The notes below the pieces were generated by a model, which was given only the letters and a program-made list of their open reading frames with translations, did not search any database and was not told the DNA's origin. The position numbers and the translations under genes were made by a program. A stretch of 63,444 bases of DNA from Scatosoma sp045594025 (GTDB taxonomy: Bacteria; Bacillota; Clostridia; Christensenellales; Borkfalkiaceae), in NCBI GenBank assembly GCA_045594025.1, contig JAZNXS010000041.1:1-63444 (forward strand), in the 5' to 3' direction. How positions within the stretch are numbered: the first letter of the stretch is position 1; every line of letters starts with the position of its first letter. Positions 26,950 through 35,999 of the stretch are shown here, one piece after another.

Positions 26950-27873
26950 TTACACCTCCTCCATTTTATTGAGAAGCTTACGCACGATAAACGTCAACGG
27001 CACCGCTACAAACGTACAGCACAGCCCTAACGCGCTTGCATAAGGATAATTGCTTATTCCTGCCTCCGTATCGTTAATCAAATAGAACATATAATACCCT
27101 ACCGTATTCATTTGATAGCTGTTAAAAGCTTCTTGCCCGTAGAAATTATACAAATTCGCTTGATTGACAAAAAGCTGCGCAATACCCGTAATCAAGAAAG
27201 TACTAATCGCGGGCAGCACCTCAGGAATTACCAAATACCAAAGCTCCACAAGAGGAGAGGCACCGTCTAATTTACCAGCCTCGATAATCGAAGGGTCTAC
27301 CTGTTCCATAGAGCCGCTGTATAAAAGAATTTGCGTACCAAAGCTAATCCATACGGTATAAAAAATTACCGTTGGAAATTGTGTATTCTGATTAATGAGC
27401 AACCCTTCCGATATGCCGTTAATCCCAAACCATTCATTAAGATACTGCGGCAACGCTTCATTTACGAAGATACGGAAAATGCAGGAAAGTAAAATTGCAG
27501 GCAAAATAGACGGCAGGAATAAAATAATTTTAAATACCTTACCACCAAACACTTTCTTATATATGTAATAAGAGAATACCACCGCCAATACCGTACCAAC
27601 GAGCGACGTGAAAAACCACACAATCATCGAATACTTCAAGGCATCGCGAAGTAGCGAGCTTACAGTTAACTCCGTCCACACCCTCTCAAAATTTTCCCAT
27701 TGAACCCAAGAATGGGCGCCCGTTAATGTATCGTAACTCTTAAACGCCAAGAAAAAACTGTTAAAATTTACAACGATATAAAAAATTATAAATTGTAAAA
27801 GCGGTAATGCTATTCCCAATAGACAAAAGATTAAATCTTTATCTATTTTCTTTGCTTTCTTTGCTTCCATCAT
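26950..27873 (-). CDS. ABC sugar transporter permease (MalF/UgpA type)
   Basis: This 307-aa partner permease has six predicted transmembrane segments and the EAA-loop sequence IIEAGKLDGASPLVELWYLV. It pairs with the downstream permease to form the channel. Its ATG (27873, or the next ATG) follows AGGGAAAG and lies 25 bp after the solute-binding protein gene. The family assignment rests on the loop and the gene order. Confidence 0.93.
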   Translation of the reverse strand: MMEAKKAKKIDKDLIFCLLGIALPLLQFIIFYIVVNFNSFFLAFKSYDTLTGAHSWVQWENFERVWTELTVSSLLRDALKYSMIVWFFTSLVGTVLAVVFSYYIYKKVFGGKVFKIILFLPSILPAILLSCIFRIFVNEALPQYLNEWFGINGISEGLLINQNTQFPTVIFYTVWISFGTQILLYSGSMEQVDPSIIEAGKLDGASPLVELWYLVIPEVLPAISTFLITGIAQLFVNQANLYNFYGQEAFNSYQMNTVGYYMFYLINDTEAGISNYPYASALGLCCTFVAVPLTFIVRKLLNKMEEV

Positions 27874-27898
27874 TTTACTTTCCCTGCTTGTATTTTAA

Positions 27899-29548
27899 TT
27901 ATTTCAAACCATTCCAGCTCTTTTCGCTATACTCCATGCTTAATCCCTTAAAGTATGATTCTGCGGTTAAACCGCTTACTACCAACAAATTCATGAACGG
28001 GTCTTTATACGGATTGCCACCCACCAAGGAGCTCCAACCCCAAGCGTCCGTAGAGAAATACGAAGGATTGTTGATTACTTTTTCCACAGAGGAAAGCGGA
28101 TATACAATATCCGAATTCTTCTTCATTTCAATAATCGATTTTCCAAAATAGGACATCTTCGTTTCATCCGCCGAAGAAATCTCATACTTTAAGGAACGTG
28201 TTGTCGAGGTCTTCGCCGTAAATGCACTCATTTGCGCATCCGTATGCAAGAATTGCAAGAATGCTTTTGCAAGCTCCATATTTGAAGCGTTTTTATTAAT
28301 AAATGCATACGAATCGTTCAAGGAAATCAACGTTTGCTTGCCTGCTTTGTCGGCAGATACCTTGGGAATAGGCATAAATGCAAAACGTCTGTCCTGCTTT
28401 CCTTTACCATAAATCGTTTCATAGTTCGCAAACGAAGCCGTAGCTTCACTTTCCCACCAAATACCATCAATATGCATTGCATAAATTTTCGCGCCGCCTT
28501 CGCCTTTCGCTAAATCACCCACGATATAATTCTTTTGCGCATCCGTATGCGATACACCGTTTTTAGGAATATTCGCAGAGTTCCCTAAAAGAATTTCATC
28601 CATAAACTGCAACGCATAATATTTCCCTGCTTGCTTTTGCAACAGATAACCATTTGTATCGTCTATCTTTTGTTCAACCGTCGTAACCGTATCACCGTCA
28701 ATAGACGTTACAATATTCGCTGTACCGTTAAAGGTATAGTTTAAACGCATTTGCTCATACCCTTCGTAATCCGACCAGAAGTTAGTCAACATACGTTTTA
28801 CATACGCACTTGCAAAGCCAGAATAAGAGAATGGTACAATAGTTTTCCCTCTGATCGTAGCCAACAATTCTTCAAACTGTTCATAGGTGGCAGGCAGTCC
28901 GTTGTCGTAGGTCGTTTCCATTTTACCGTCCGGACCAGCGGAAAGATTGCCCGATTCATTGACGCCAATATCTCCATCCGCATCAAAGAACCACTTATTG
29001 TTATTGAACATATCTCTATCGTAAATCATCCCGTAAATGCCGTCGTAGAACGGAATGGCATAATATTGACCGTCTTTTGCTTTCAAATAATCTTGCTGAA
29101 GCTTATCGAGCTTCCCTTCGATTGATTTTGTTTCATTATATTCTGTCAACGTTTCGGTTACGATGTCCGTAATGTTTGCAAAGTTCCCTTTATTCACGTG
29201 ATCGAAATAGGAAACGTTTTCCGTAAAATACACGTCGCGATCCAACGTACCGTCCAACAAGGTAGCGCCGTTATACACTTTCGTACCAACCACGTCAACC
29301 TTTACGCCCATTTCACCCGTATTAAAGGAAACACCAGCGTATTTTTCTTCAAACGCCTTCGCCGCGTCATCCAACCAAGCCGTACCAACACCACCGTCGT
29401 AAGTACCAACCTTTAAAATCGTCTTACCCGAAGCGTCCTCTCCGCCCGTAGATTCTCCCGGAGGCGCCGTTGTTCCGCCGCATGCCGCCGCCGTCATCAA
29501 CATTGCAAGAACCATTACCAAGCTACTAACTTTTTTTAATTTCATCAT
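27899..29548 (-). CDS. ABC transporter sugar-binding lipoprotein
   Basis: The 549-aa protein has lipobox LMTAAAC (Cys23), a Gly/Ser/Thr linker, and the typical extracellular solute-binding fold of family 1: LKVGTYDGGVGTAWLDDAAKAF near the N terminus (part shown) and GIYGMIYDRDMFNN in the middle. It is longer than the 400-450 residues common for monosaccharide/disaccharide binders, which suits larger oligosaccharides. An AAGGAG site precedes the ATG. A palindromic hairpin in the upstream gap may raise its expression relative to the mannosidase gene. Confidence 0.92.
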   Translation of the reverse strand: MMKLKKVSSLVMVLAMLMTAAACGGTTAPPGESTGGEDASGKTILKVGTYDGGVGTAWLDDAAKAFEEKYAGVSFNTGEMGVKVDVVGTKVYNGATLLDGTLDRDVYFTENVSYFDHVNKGNFANITDIVTETLTEYNETKSIEGKLDKLQQDYLKAKDGQYYAIPFYDGIYGMIYDRDMFNNNKWFFDADGDIGVNESGNLSAGPDGKMETTYDNGLPATYEQFEELLATIRGKTIVPFSYSGFASAYVKRMLTNFWSDYEGYEQMRLNYTFNGTANIVTSIDGDTVTTVEQKIDDTNGYLLQKQAGKYYALQFMDEILLGNSANIPKNGVSHTDAQKNYIVGDLAKGEGGAKIYAMHIDGIWWESEATASFANYETIYGKGKQDRRFAFMPIPKVSADKAGKQTLISLNDSYAFINKNASNMELAKAFLQFLHTDAQMSAFTAKTSTTRSLKYEISSADETKMSYFGKSIIEMKKNSDIVYPLSSVEKVINNPSYFSTDAWGWSSLVGGNPYKDPFMNLLVVSGLTAESYFKGLSMEYSEKSWNGLK

Positions 29549-29600
29549 TTTATTTCTCCTTGTATACTATCTACAATTTATTTTTTCCATTAAACTATTT

Positions 29601-29637
29601 ATTTGTTGTGCAACGCACAACAAATAGCCTTAAGGCT
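29601..29637 (-). promoter_or_regulatory. Two adjacent perfect palindromes upstream of the sugar-binding protein
   Basis: An 11-bp inverted repeat with a 3-nt centre (29601-29625) abuts a 12-bp palindrome (29626-29637). They lie between the beta-mannosidase and binding-protein genes with no U-tract after. They could be an mRNA processing/stabilising hairpin or an operator. Confidence 0.6.
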
Positions 29638-29672
29638 GCCGTTTGTTATACTTGTCTAATTATTCATACAGC

Positions 29673-32009
29673 TTATTCTTTCCATTCATCCGCAAACGTC
29701 TTTACGGAAAGTAATGAAAAATCATCTTCGCCAATTCCTTCTATATAAACATCCCTTTCTTCTCCCTGTTCCATATCGAAATAATTATCAGAGCAGAGCA
29801 AAGGCTTTGGATAATCGATAAAGACGCAACGCGCAAACGTATTTGCCTTTATCCGAACGATAATTCCGTTCCCCTTCGTTTGAACAAGCTTCACCGATAA
29901 ATCGGTCGTCCAAGAATATCTATCAAACGGTTTTAAATAAAATATCGTTTTATCCGCGCTTTCGCCAAGATTCGCGTATAAATAATCGCCTTTCCCAAGA
30001 ATGGGCTCCAATCGTACTACTTCACCCGGATATATATGTAAGGATAAAAATTGAGAATTTAATACAGTGCCGTCAAATTTCTTAACCCCATACTCAAAGC
30101 CGACAATACAATCTTCCACGCTGTTGTTGGAAACAAACAAGCCCAATTCTCCATTTTGATATACGTATCGCACGGAAAGCGGTTTGTATGCTCGCTTTAA
30201 GTAATAATACGCCGCCTTGGGCTCTAAATATTTATCGATGAGCGCCCAAGTTCCACAGCCCCAATTATCGTTAAACATCCAGTTCATAAAGCCGTAACAA
30301 TGCTTATTCATACGCGCGTATTCCGCTTCCGCCGCGATCATTTCCCCTTGTACAACCATCGACTTTTTCGCAAAATCCGTTACGCTTGTTGCTTCTCCGA
30401 AAAACTCCTTACACAGCCTGACTTCTTTCTGCACAAAGGTCAATTCAGGATTGGGAATAAACGGATTTTTTACGAAATGCGTTTCCCACACCTCATTAAT
30501 AGGCCATAACTTATCTTCAGGAATAAACTTCTTCAAGCTTCTTACCCTTGAACAGCCTATTGACGTACATTCTGAATAGAACTGCGAACGATTATTGTCT
30601 ATATACTTTCTAAAATCCCTAAAATTATCGTTATCGAAACATTTGTCTAAACAAGAAATATGCGTATCCCCCGACAATCGGTTGGACAGCTCCAAAGTTT
30701 CTTTCCCAAACGGGGAACCGGGAACAAATCGCAAATTTGGAATAAAACGCTTGGTGTATTCCTCGCACAATGCAATTACGACGTCGTTTCCATTTCCGTT
30801 ATCGGCAGACCATTCGTTACCGCCGCAAATAAGCGCAACCGAGGGGTGTTTACGAATACGTTTAAGCTGATATTCTAATTCAGTCTTTATTCGTTCTTCA
30901 ATGTTCACTCCTATTGGAGCGTCCTGACAAGCAAACATCATATCTTGCCATACTAAAATGCCATACCTATCGCAAAGATTGTAAAAAATCTCTTTTTCAT
31001 AAACGCCGCCGCCCCAATTTCTTAGCATGGTATAGCCCGCCTGCTTTGCATAATGTAACAGCGTTTCATATTCCTCGTCGGGAATTGCCCCCGTTTGATT
31101 GCTACACGGCACCCAGTTTGAACCCTGTGCAAAAATACGTTTCCCGTTCACCGCAAAGCCAAAGCCCGTTCTGCCTTCGCCAACGTCTTCTTCTAAAATG
31201 GTAATTTCACGGAATGCAAATCTACCCGTTTGGCTGTCAACCATAATCCCGTTTACACTGTAACGGATTTCGTAATCGTATAATTTCTGTTCGCCGTAAC
31301 CGTTCGGCCACCATAATTCAGGTTTTTTAACGGTAAAAGACAATTCGTTTTCCCCACTTGTTACGGGAAACGCTCCATAGCGCTCTTTGTCTACAAATAT
31401 CTCTAAAACACCGTTAGCGTCTACTTCTGCATATACTTGCACCTTTCCATCGTTAGAAGAAAATAACCAAACGTCGCGTAAACGCTCTTCGTGTATTTCC
31501 AAACGAACCGGCAACCAAATCCCATAACCGCTTAAATCCGGAGCCCAATCCCAACCAAAATGGCATTGCGCCTTACGCAGCTGCAAGCGCTTCGTATTGA
31601 ATACGCCTCTACCGTGATACTCCTCATCAATAAACCGACTATGCGGAAGCATACGCACTTCCACAACGTTTTCGCCTATCTTTACTTTATCCGTTATCAA
31701 AAAGCGATATTGCAAAAACATATTTTCCGTTTTGCCAAGCAGGTGACCGTTAATGTATATTTCCGAATACGTATCAATTCCATCAAATATAATCGAAACG
31801 TTATTATCTATTTCCGACAATAAAAACTTGGTGCGATAGATATACTCTTCTTCTAAATATTTGCGCACCCTATGTAAATTTTCAGCATAATACGGGTCTT
31901 CAATTCGTCCATTTTTATATAAGTCAATCAACAAATCGCCAGGAACTTGTACTGAATACGTATCACCTTGATAGTCCAACTCCCACTCTTTCAAAATAAT
32001 TTCTTTCAT
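29673..32009 (-). CDS. GH2 beta-mannosidase
   Basis: The 778-aa enzyme would cleave beta-linked mannose, such as the core mannose of N-glycans or mannan ends. A beta-sandwich jelly-roll precedes Ig-like and TIM-barrel domains. The catalytic acid/base lies in ICGGNEWS, and the likely nucleophile Glu is in FYSECTS. MLRNWGGGVYE and VWQDMMFACQD are typical beta-mannosidase barrel signatures. I start at the ATG ending at 32009 because AGGAAAG lies just before it; an ATG six codons upstream overlaps that site. There is no signal peptide, so it is cytoplasmic. It is the first gene of the long operon. Confidence 0.93.
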   Translation of the reverse strand: MKEIILKEWELDYQGDTYSVQVPGDLLIDLYKNGRIEDPYYAENLHRVRKYLEEEYIYRTKFLLSEIDNNVSIIFDGIDTYSEIYINGHLLGKTENMFLQYRFLITDKVKIGENVVEVRMLPHSRFIDEEYHGRGVFNTKRLQLRKAQCHFGWDWAPDLSGYGIWLPVRLEIHEERLRDVWLFSSNDGKVQVYAEVDANGVLEIFVDKERYGAFPVTSGENELSFTVKKPELWWPNGYGEQKLYDYEIRYSVNGIMVDSQTGRFAFREITILEEDVGEGRTGFGFAVNGKRIFAQGSNWVPCSNQTGAIPDEEYETLLHYAKQAGYTMLRNWGGGVYEKEIFYNLCDRYGILVWQDMMFACQDAPIGVNIEERIKTELEYQLKRIRKHPSVALICGGNEWSADNGNGNDVVIALCEEYTKRFIPNLRFVPGSPFGKETLELSNRLSGDTHISCLDKCFDNDNFRDFRKYIDNNRSQFYSECTSIGCSRVRSLKKFIPEDKLWPINEVWETHFVKNPFIPNPELTFVQKEVRLCKEFFGEATSVTDFAKKSMVVQGEMIAAEAEYARMNKHCYGFMNWMFNDNWGCGTWALIDKYLEPKAAYYYLKRAYKPLSVRYVYQNGELGLFVSNNSVEDCIVGFEYGVKKFDGTVLNSQFLSLHIYPGEVVRLEPILGKGDYLYANLGESADKTIFYLKPFDRYSWTTDLSVKLVQTKGNGIIVRIKANTFARCVFIDYPKPLLCSDNYFDMEQGEERDVYIEGIGEDDFSLLSVKTFADEWKE

Positions 32010-32065
32010 ATCTTTCCTGATTCCCACATCATTTTTTGTATAATAAGCCTATTATCGATGCTACC

Positions 32066-32083
32066 ATTGTAATACATTACAAT
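32066..32083. promoter_or_regulatory. Palindromic candidate operator in the divergent control region
   Basis: A perfect 8-bp inverted repeat with a 2-nt centre lies between the beta-mannosidase and AraC-type genes, near where the minus-strand -35 would be expected. It could be bound by the adjacent regulator. Confidence 0.45.
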
Positions 32084-32189
32084 ATATTTGTCTTGATGAT
32101 TTTTATCAAAACACAGTCATTTTTTATCATTTTTTATATTTTACAAGAAAAATAACCGTATTTTTTTGTCAAAATAGCATTTTTTACCA

Positions 32190-32218
32190 TTGACATTTCT
32201 CATTTTTTTAATTATAAT
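32190..32218 (+). promoter_or_regulatory. Consensus sigma-A promoter of the AraC-type gene
   Basis: A perfect TTGACA (32190-32195) and a perfect TATAAT (32213-32218) are separated by 17 bp, about 30 bp before the start codon. Confidence 0.85.
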
Positions 32219-32247
32219 AAATAAAAGCGAGTTTGGAGGTTCATTCT

Positions 32248-33081
32248 ATGGACATTTATAAAAACCATGACCTAGGAAATGCAAAATATGACAACGCTTA
32301 TCCATATTATTTTTTCGGAGACTTCCCTGAAAACCATAATCATGACTATTGGGAATTCCTATTGGTCATTCAGGGTTCATATAAGCATACTTTAAATAGG
32401 AAAACCGAACTTTTGCCCAATCATACTGCTTTATTATTGCATCCGCTCAGCGATTATCATTGCTTCCGAAATGCTGAAAGCTCAACAAAGCATCTTGTTA
32501 TCCGCATCCGCATCCCTTTAATGCAGCAGATATGCGCAACTTTTTCAGACGATTTTTACGAAAGGCTTATACAACAAAAAAAGTGTCGTATTTTCTTCAA
32601 CGATGCACAAATTCAAAAAATTACGAATTACGTTTCTCTCATAAGAAATGACAATTCGCCTATGTCCAGTGCGTTATATATAAATTTTTTACTCGCCTAT
32701 ATTTTAGAAAAAGTTTTCAGTCAAAACAATTTCTTTAATAACTCTAAACCGCAATGGTTAACAGATTTATTCTTAAAAATAAACGAACCTAACAATTTGC
32801 ATTGGACTGTAAACGACGTTGTAAAAAACACTCCTTTTAGCCATCCGCATTTGCTTCGTCTTTTTAAGCAATACGAAAACTGCACCCTAATCGACTATCT
32901 AACAAAAATTAAAATGGAGCACGCTTGCAACTTTTTAATTTACTCGAATATGTCTATCGTATCCATTGCGCAAACCCTTGGATATAGCGATTCCTCAAAT
33001 TTCAATCGCACATTCAAAAAAACATACCACATGACACCTTCTCAATATAAACATAAAAATTTCAATACAACAGCCATGTAA
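32248..33081 (+). CDS. AraC-family transcriptional regulator
   Basis: The 277-aa protein has an N-terminal cupin-like sensor domain (FPENHNHDYWEFLLVIQG near residues 25-42) and a C-terminal double helix-turn-helix with the AraC signature SIVSIAQTLGYSDSSNFNRTF (part; near residues 238-258) and TPSQYK. I start at the ATG at 32248 with GGAGG at 32235-32239, not at an in-frame TTG that overlaps that site. It is transcribed away from the glycan operon, the usual arrangement for a local activator sensing an inducer sugar. Confidence 0.93.
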   Translation: MDIYKNHDLGNAKYDNAYPYYFFGDFPENHNHDYWEFLLVIQGSYKHTLNRKTELLPNHTALLLHPLSDYHCFRNAESSTKHLVIRIRIPLMQQICATFSDDFYERLIQQKKCRIFFNDAQIQKITNYVSLIRNDNSPMSSALYINFLLAYILEKVFSQNNFFNNSKPQWLTDLFLKINEPNNLHWTVNDVVKNTPFSHPHLLRLFKQYENCTLIDYLTKIKMEHACNFLIYSNMSIVSIAQTLGYSDSSNFNRTFKKTYHMTPSQYKHKNFNTTAM

Positions 33082-33085
33082 ACAG

Positions 33086-33115
33086 AAAAGACGCAGCTAC
33101 CCCGCTGCGTCTTTT
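33086..33115 (+). terminator. Bidirectional terminator between the AraC-type and GH43-like genes
   Basis: A 12-bp stem (33086-33097 with 33104-33115) has an A-run on one side and a T-run on the other, between two convergent genes. Confidence 0.9.
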
Positions 33116-33139
33116 CACTATTGCATTCATCTATTGTAT

Positions 33140-34198
33140 TCATTCAAAATCTTCTATTTTCCACTCATCTTCCCAACAAATATACGGTATACCTTTCTCG
33201 TTAAATCGAATTGGCAACCATACGTAGGTCGCTTCGCTGGTATTTTCATCCGTAAATTTTGATAAATCGTATCGAGTATATTTTAGCTCTTTATTAAAAA
33301 TACTTTCAAACATAACCCTCGGATCAGGCATATTTTTGGACAAATCATTCAGCCACCGATCCCCCAAGGCTATATACAAATCCTTTTTGAAGGGATGCTT
33401 AAAGACCGACGAGAATTGCGTATGGAAAGAATTATCTTCCTTGTCGCCAACACAAGCATTGCCCCATTCTTTCCATTCGCCGTGGGGAGTTAAAATTTCC
33501 GCAACCTCCGTTGGATTAGGAAAATAGCCAGTAGTTCCAGACGTCAATATAAAACTCCTACCCTTTCTTTCAAAAAATGCAGGGGCCTCCCGCACAAACG
33601 GAGGAAACGGATACGACAAATGCGAGGAGATATTTCCGTTAAAATCGGTATAGCTTTCATTGAGTTCCCCACACAACAGTTCGGAATGCGGTTTTTCAAA
33701 TATAACGTGCATTCTTCCGTTCATTTCACAAAAATCAAAGTCACCAGCCGAATACGCTCGTATTGTATTTACGTGTTGCCATTTCCCGTGTATGTCCTCG
33801 CTTTCACATACCGCAAAATAACAATTTCCAAAAGCCTCATCATCATCTACTAAGCCGCCTATTTTTGCCCATAAAACGAATTTTTTTGTCTTTTGATTGT
33901 AAACGATATGCGGGCGTTCCATAATTCTTCCAATATAAAACGGCGATTGTTTATTCTCGTTTTCCACCAAAATAACACCTTCATCCATCCAATTATATAA
34001 ATCGTCAGAAGAGTACAAACGGACTCCCTTATGCCAAATAGGGCAAGTATCCCCTTTTGCTCTGCCTGTTACGTCTTCTTTATTTTCCCCATACCAATAA
34101 TATTTTCCATTTGCATATAATAACGAACCGCCGTGTGCCTGTATTCGTTTCCCTTCGGTATCATACCAAAATTTACCCGATCGAATTGTATTGTACAT
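33140..34198 (-). CDS. GH43-like glycoside hydrolase
   Basis: The 352-aa protein starts at the ATG ending at 34198 behind GGAAGGAG; a longer frame has no site. The five-bladed propeller pattern of clan GH-F is visible: AHGGSLLYANGKYYWYGENK near the N terminus (part), MERPHIVYNQKTKKFVLW, then VREAPAFFERKGRSFILTSG. The N terminus resembles exo-beta-1,3-galactanase-like GH43 subfamilies, so galactose-containing side chains are possible substrates, but this is inference. There is no signal peptide, so it is cytoplasmic. It is probably co-transcribed with the upstream GH43-like gene (34-bp gap). Confidence 0.82.
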   Translation of the reverse strand: MYNTIRSGKFWYDTEGKRIQAHGGSLLYANGKYYWYGENKEDVTGRAKGDTCPIWHKGVRLYSSDDLYNWMDEGVILVENENKQSPFYIGRIMERPHIVYNQKTKKFVLWAKIGGLVDDDEAFGNCYFAVCESEDIHGKWQHVNTIRAYSAGDFDFCEMNGRMHVIFEKPHSELLCGELNESYTDFNGNISSHLSYPFPPFVREAPAFFERKGRSFILTSGTTGYFPNPTEVAEILTPHGEWKEWGNACVGDKEDNSFHTQFSSVFKHPFKKDLYIALGDRWLNDLSKNMPDPRVMFESIFNKELKYTRYDLSKFTDENTSEATYVWLPIRFNEKGIPYICWEDEWKIEDFE

Positions 34199-34232
34199 AA
34201 CATATCTCCTTCCTATCTTTACATTGATAATT

Positions 34233-35069
34233 TCATTTAGTGCTCTCGTAAGGAATAAACGTTGCCCTCTCTTGCATTGCCGTATTAGGAGAATGCAACG
34301 AAACATATTTTTGACCGTTTAAATCGGTAAATACCATTGCGTGTCCACCGTCAAAATCAAAACGACTCTTATAATGCGTCCATGGACCTTTTATACTATC
34401 TGCCGTAGCCTCTAATATGGAGTACTTTCCCTCACAAAAACTTGACCAAATCAATTTTATTTTACCTTTTTCGTTAAACAAAAACGGTCCGTCGGTAACC
34501 TTGCCGCTATACCCATCCACGTGTATGGAAGTAACATACGGGTTATCACTCGCTTTAAATAATAAAAACGGAGTTCCAACCATTTCGCACAAATCTTTCG
34601 ATAGTTCAACTGCAAGAATTTCCCCGTCCTTACACTGCGTCCACTCATGGCAGAACACCATATAAGGAACGTCATTTTCAATCCAAAGCGTCCCGTCCAA
34701 ACACTCCCATTTTGCAGGCGTGATTGCATTATCAGAAAAAGCTTTAAACGGCCCTATCGGGGAATCGCTAACAAGTATTTGCGTAGCGCGTCTATGATTC
34801 TCCGCCCGAAAGCTGCCAAATAAATAATATTTCCCGTTATATTTCCAAACTTCCGCCGCCCAATAATCTTGTGTTGCCCAAAAACCTTCTTTCTCCCCAT
34901 CAAACACCACGTAGGGGCCGTCAAATTCTTCAAGATCTTTCGATATATACACCGAAAAAATATTTTTTGCGTCCAGTCCTTCTTTTAAATTGGTAGTGCC
35001 ATACATATAATATACACCGTTATCAACCAAAATAAAGGGATCTCGAATTCTTATATCTTCTTTCTTCAT
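34233..35069 (-). CDS. GH43-family glycoside hydrolase
   Basis: The 278-aa single-domain propeller has the GH43 catalytic pattern: IRDPFILVDNGVYYMYGTT with the base Asp (residue 9), AAEVWKYNGKYYLFGSF, the middle Asp in ECLDGTLWIEN, and VTDGPFLF with the DGGHAMVF strand. GH43 enzymes cleave arabinose, xylose or galactose linkages; the specificity is not readable. It has no signal peptide. A perfect promoter lies upstream (35124-35152) and a GGGGGA site before the start. Confidence 0.85.
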   Translation of the reverse strand: MKKEDIRIRDPFILVDNGVYYMYGTTNLKEGLDAKNIFSVYISKDLEEFDGPYVVFDGEKEGFWATQDYWAAEVWKYNGKYYLFGSFRAENHRRATQILVSDSPIGPFKAFSDNAITPAKWECLDGTLWIENDVPYMVFCHEWTQCKDGEILAVELSKDLCEMVGTPFLLFKASDNPYVTSIHVDGYSGKVTDGPFLFNEKGKIKLIWSSFCEGKYSILEATADSIKGPWTHYKSRFDFDGGHAMVFTDLNGQKYVSLHSPNTAMQERATFIPYESTK

Positions 35070-35123
35070 AAGACTACTGTTCCCCCATAGACTTTTTGCC
35101 TCATCTCAAATCTTTTGCCTTGC

Positions 35124-35152
35124 ATTATAACAAAAGATGTATTTCTTGTCAA
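35124..35152 (-). promoter_or_regulatory. Consensus sigma-A promoter of the GH43 pair
   Basis: Perfect TTGACA (35147-35152) and TATAAT (35124-35129) are separated by 17 bp on the minus strand. Confidence 0.85.
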
Positions 35153-35187
35153 TATTTTTTTTCGCTAAAAAATAAAAAGAGTACAAA

Positions 35188-35240
35188 ACGACACCTTGAC
35201 TATACGAGCGCGCGCCTGCGGCGCGCGGTCAAGGTGTCGT
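35188..35240. repeat. GC-rich double-stem inverted repeat
   Basis: A perfect 13-bp outer stem (35188-35200 with 35228-35240) holds a 7-nt one-sided bulge and an inner 8-bp all-GC stem (35209-35216 with 35220-35227). Its GC content stands out from the AT-rich surroundings. Confidence 0.7.
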
Positions 35241-35280
35241 CGCTTTTACCGACCAGATTTACCGACTTAAAGGCTGAAAA

Positions 35281-35323
35281 AACGGCGGTTTTCGCGCTGA
35301 CCCGCTTGCGAAATACCGCCGTT
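35281..35323. terminator. Bidirectional terminator-like hairpin
   Basis: The stem pairs 35281-35295 with 35308-35323 (one bulge) around a 12-nt loop; A-runs precede and T-runs follow it. Confidence 0.55.
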
Positions 35324-35888
35324 TATCTTTTTTTAGCAATCTCTTTAAGCATTTTCGAACATTTCTGTACGCTAAAATACGCCATGTACTCCTTCGTACT
35401 GGCGCTGCCGCATTCGCAACTCTCGTTTGCCTTCCTATATAATTATAAGCGCCAGCGTTTCACTTTTTATAATTTCTTATATACAGAGCCTTAATTTCTT
35501 TCCACATAAGTAGCACGTCCGGCTGAGTTTACTCGGTCGGATTTTTTTATGTCTTCAAACGCTCGAATGTACCCATCGAGCCTCGTCAAATCTTTGATTT
35601 TTTGTGTTAAACTCGTACATGCCCCCACTAAACGTTGTCGCATTGTAACTCTATACAAAAAATATTGCAAGCGTATTGTAGAGAACTTAAAAATAATTTT
35701 ACTCCATCTATAGTGAAAGGATATTCTTCAAATGCTTAAATACATTTTTCGACAAACAAAGCTAAAACAAGACAAAAGCTCCTGTTCTATTCGCGTTGAC
35801 ACACTCATACCGCTGTGTTAAAATAAATATACTAACATTTTCGTTAGTCCTAAAATTCAACAGATGTAAGTGCTACTACACCAAAGAT

Positions 35889-35999
35889 ATAAAGACGCGT
35901 ATTTATATACATACAAGCACGGCGCATCCAGCTTTAGCGAACGTCAAGCGTTCGCTTTGTTTGGTTGCCGTGAGCGTATGTGAAGGTACGCGTCTTTAT
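35889..35999. repeat. Large stacked inverted repeat upstream of the RepA-like gene
   Basis: Outer arms of 13 bp (35889-35901 with 35987-35999), middle arms (35910-35914 with 35976-35980, and 35918-35923 with 35967-35972), and an inner 8-bp hairpin (35936-35943 with 35949-35956) form one extended fold. It could be an origin, a recombination site or a structured RNA of the mobile element. Confidence 0.6.

Noticed and set aside
35096..35494. A 132-codon ORF across the hairpin region
   Set aside because: It runs straight through two strong palindromes, has no ribosome site, and its translation has no recognisable features.
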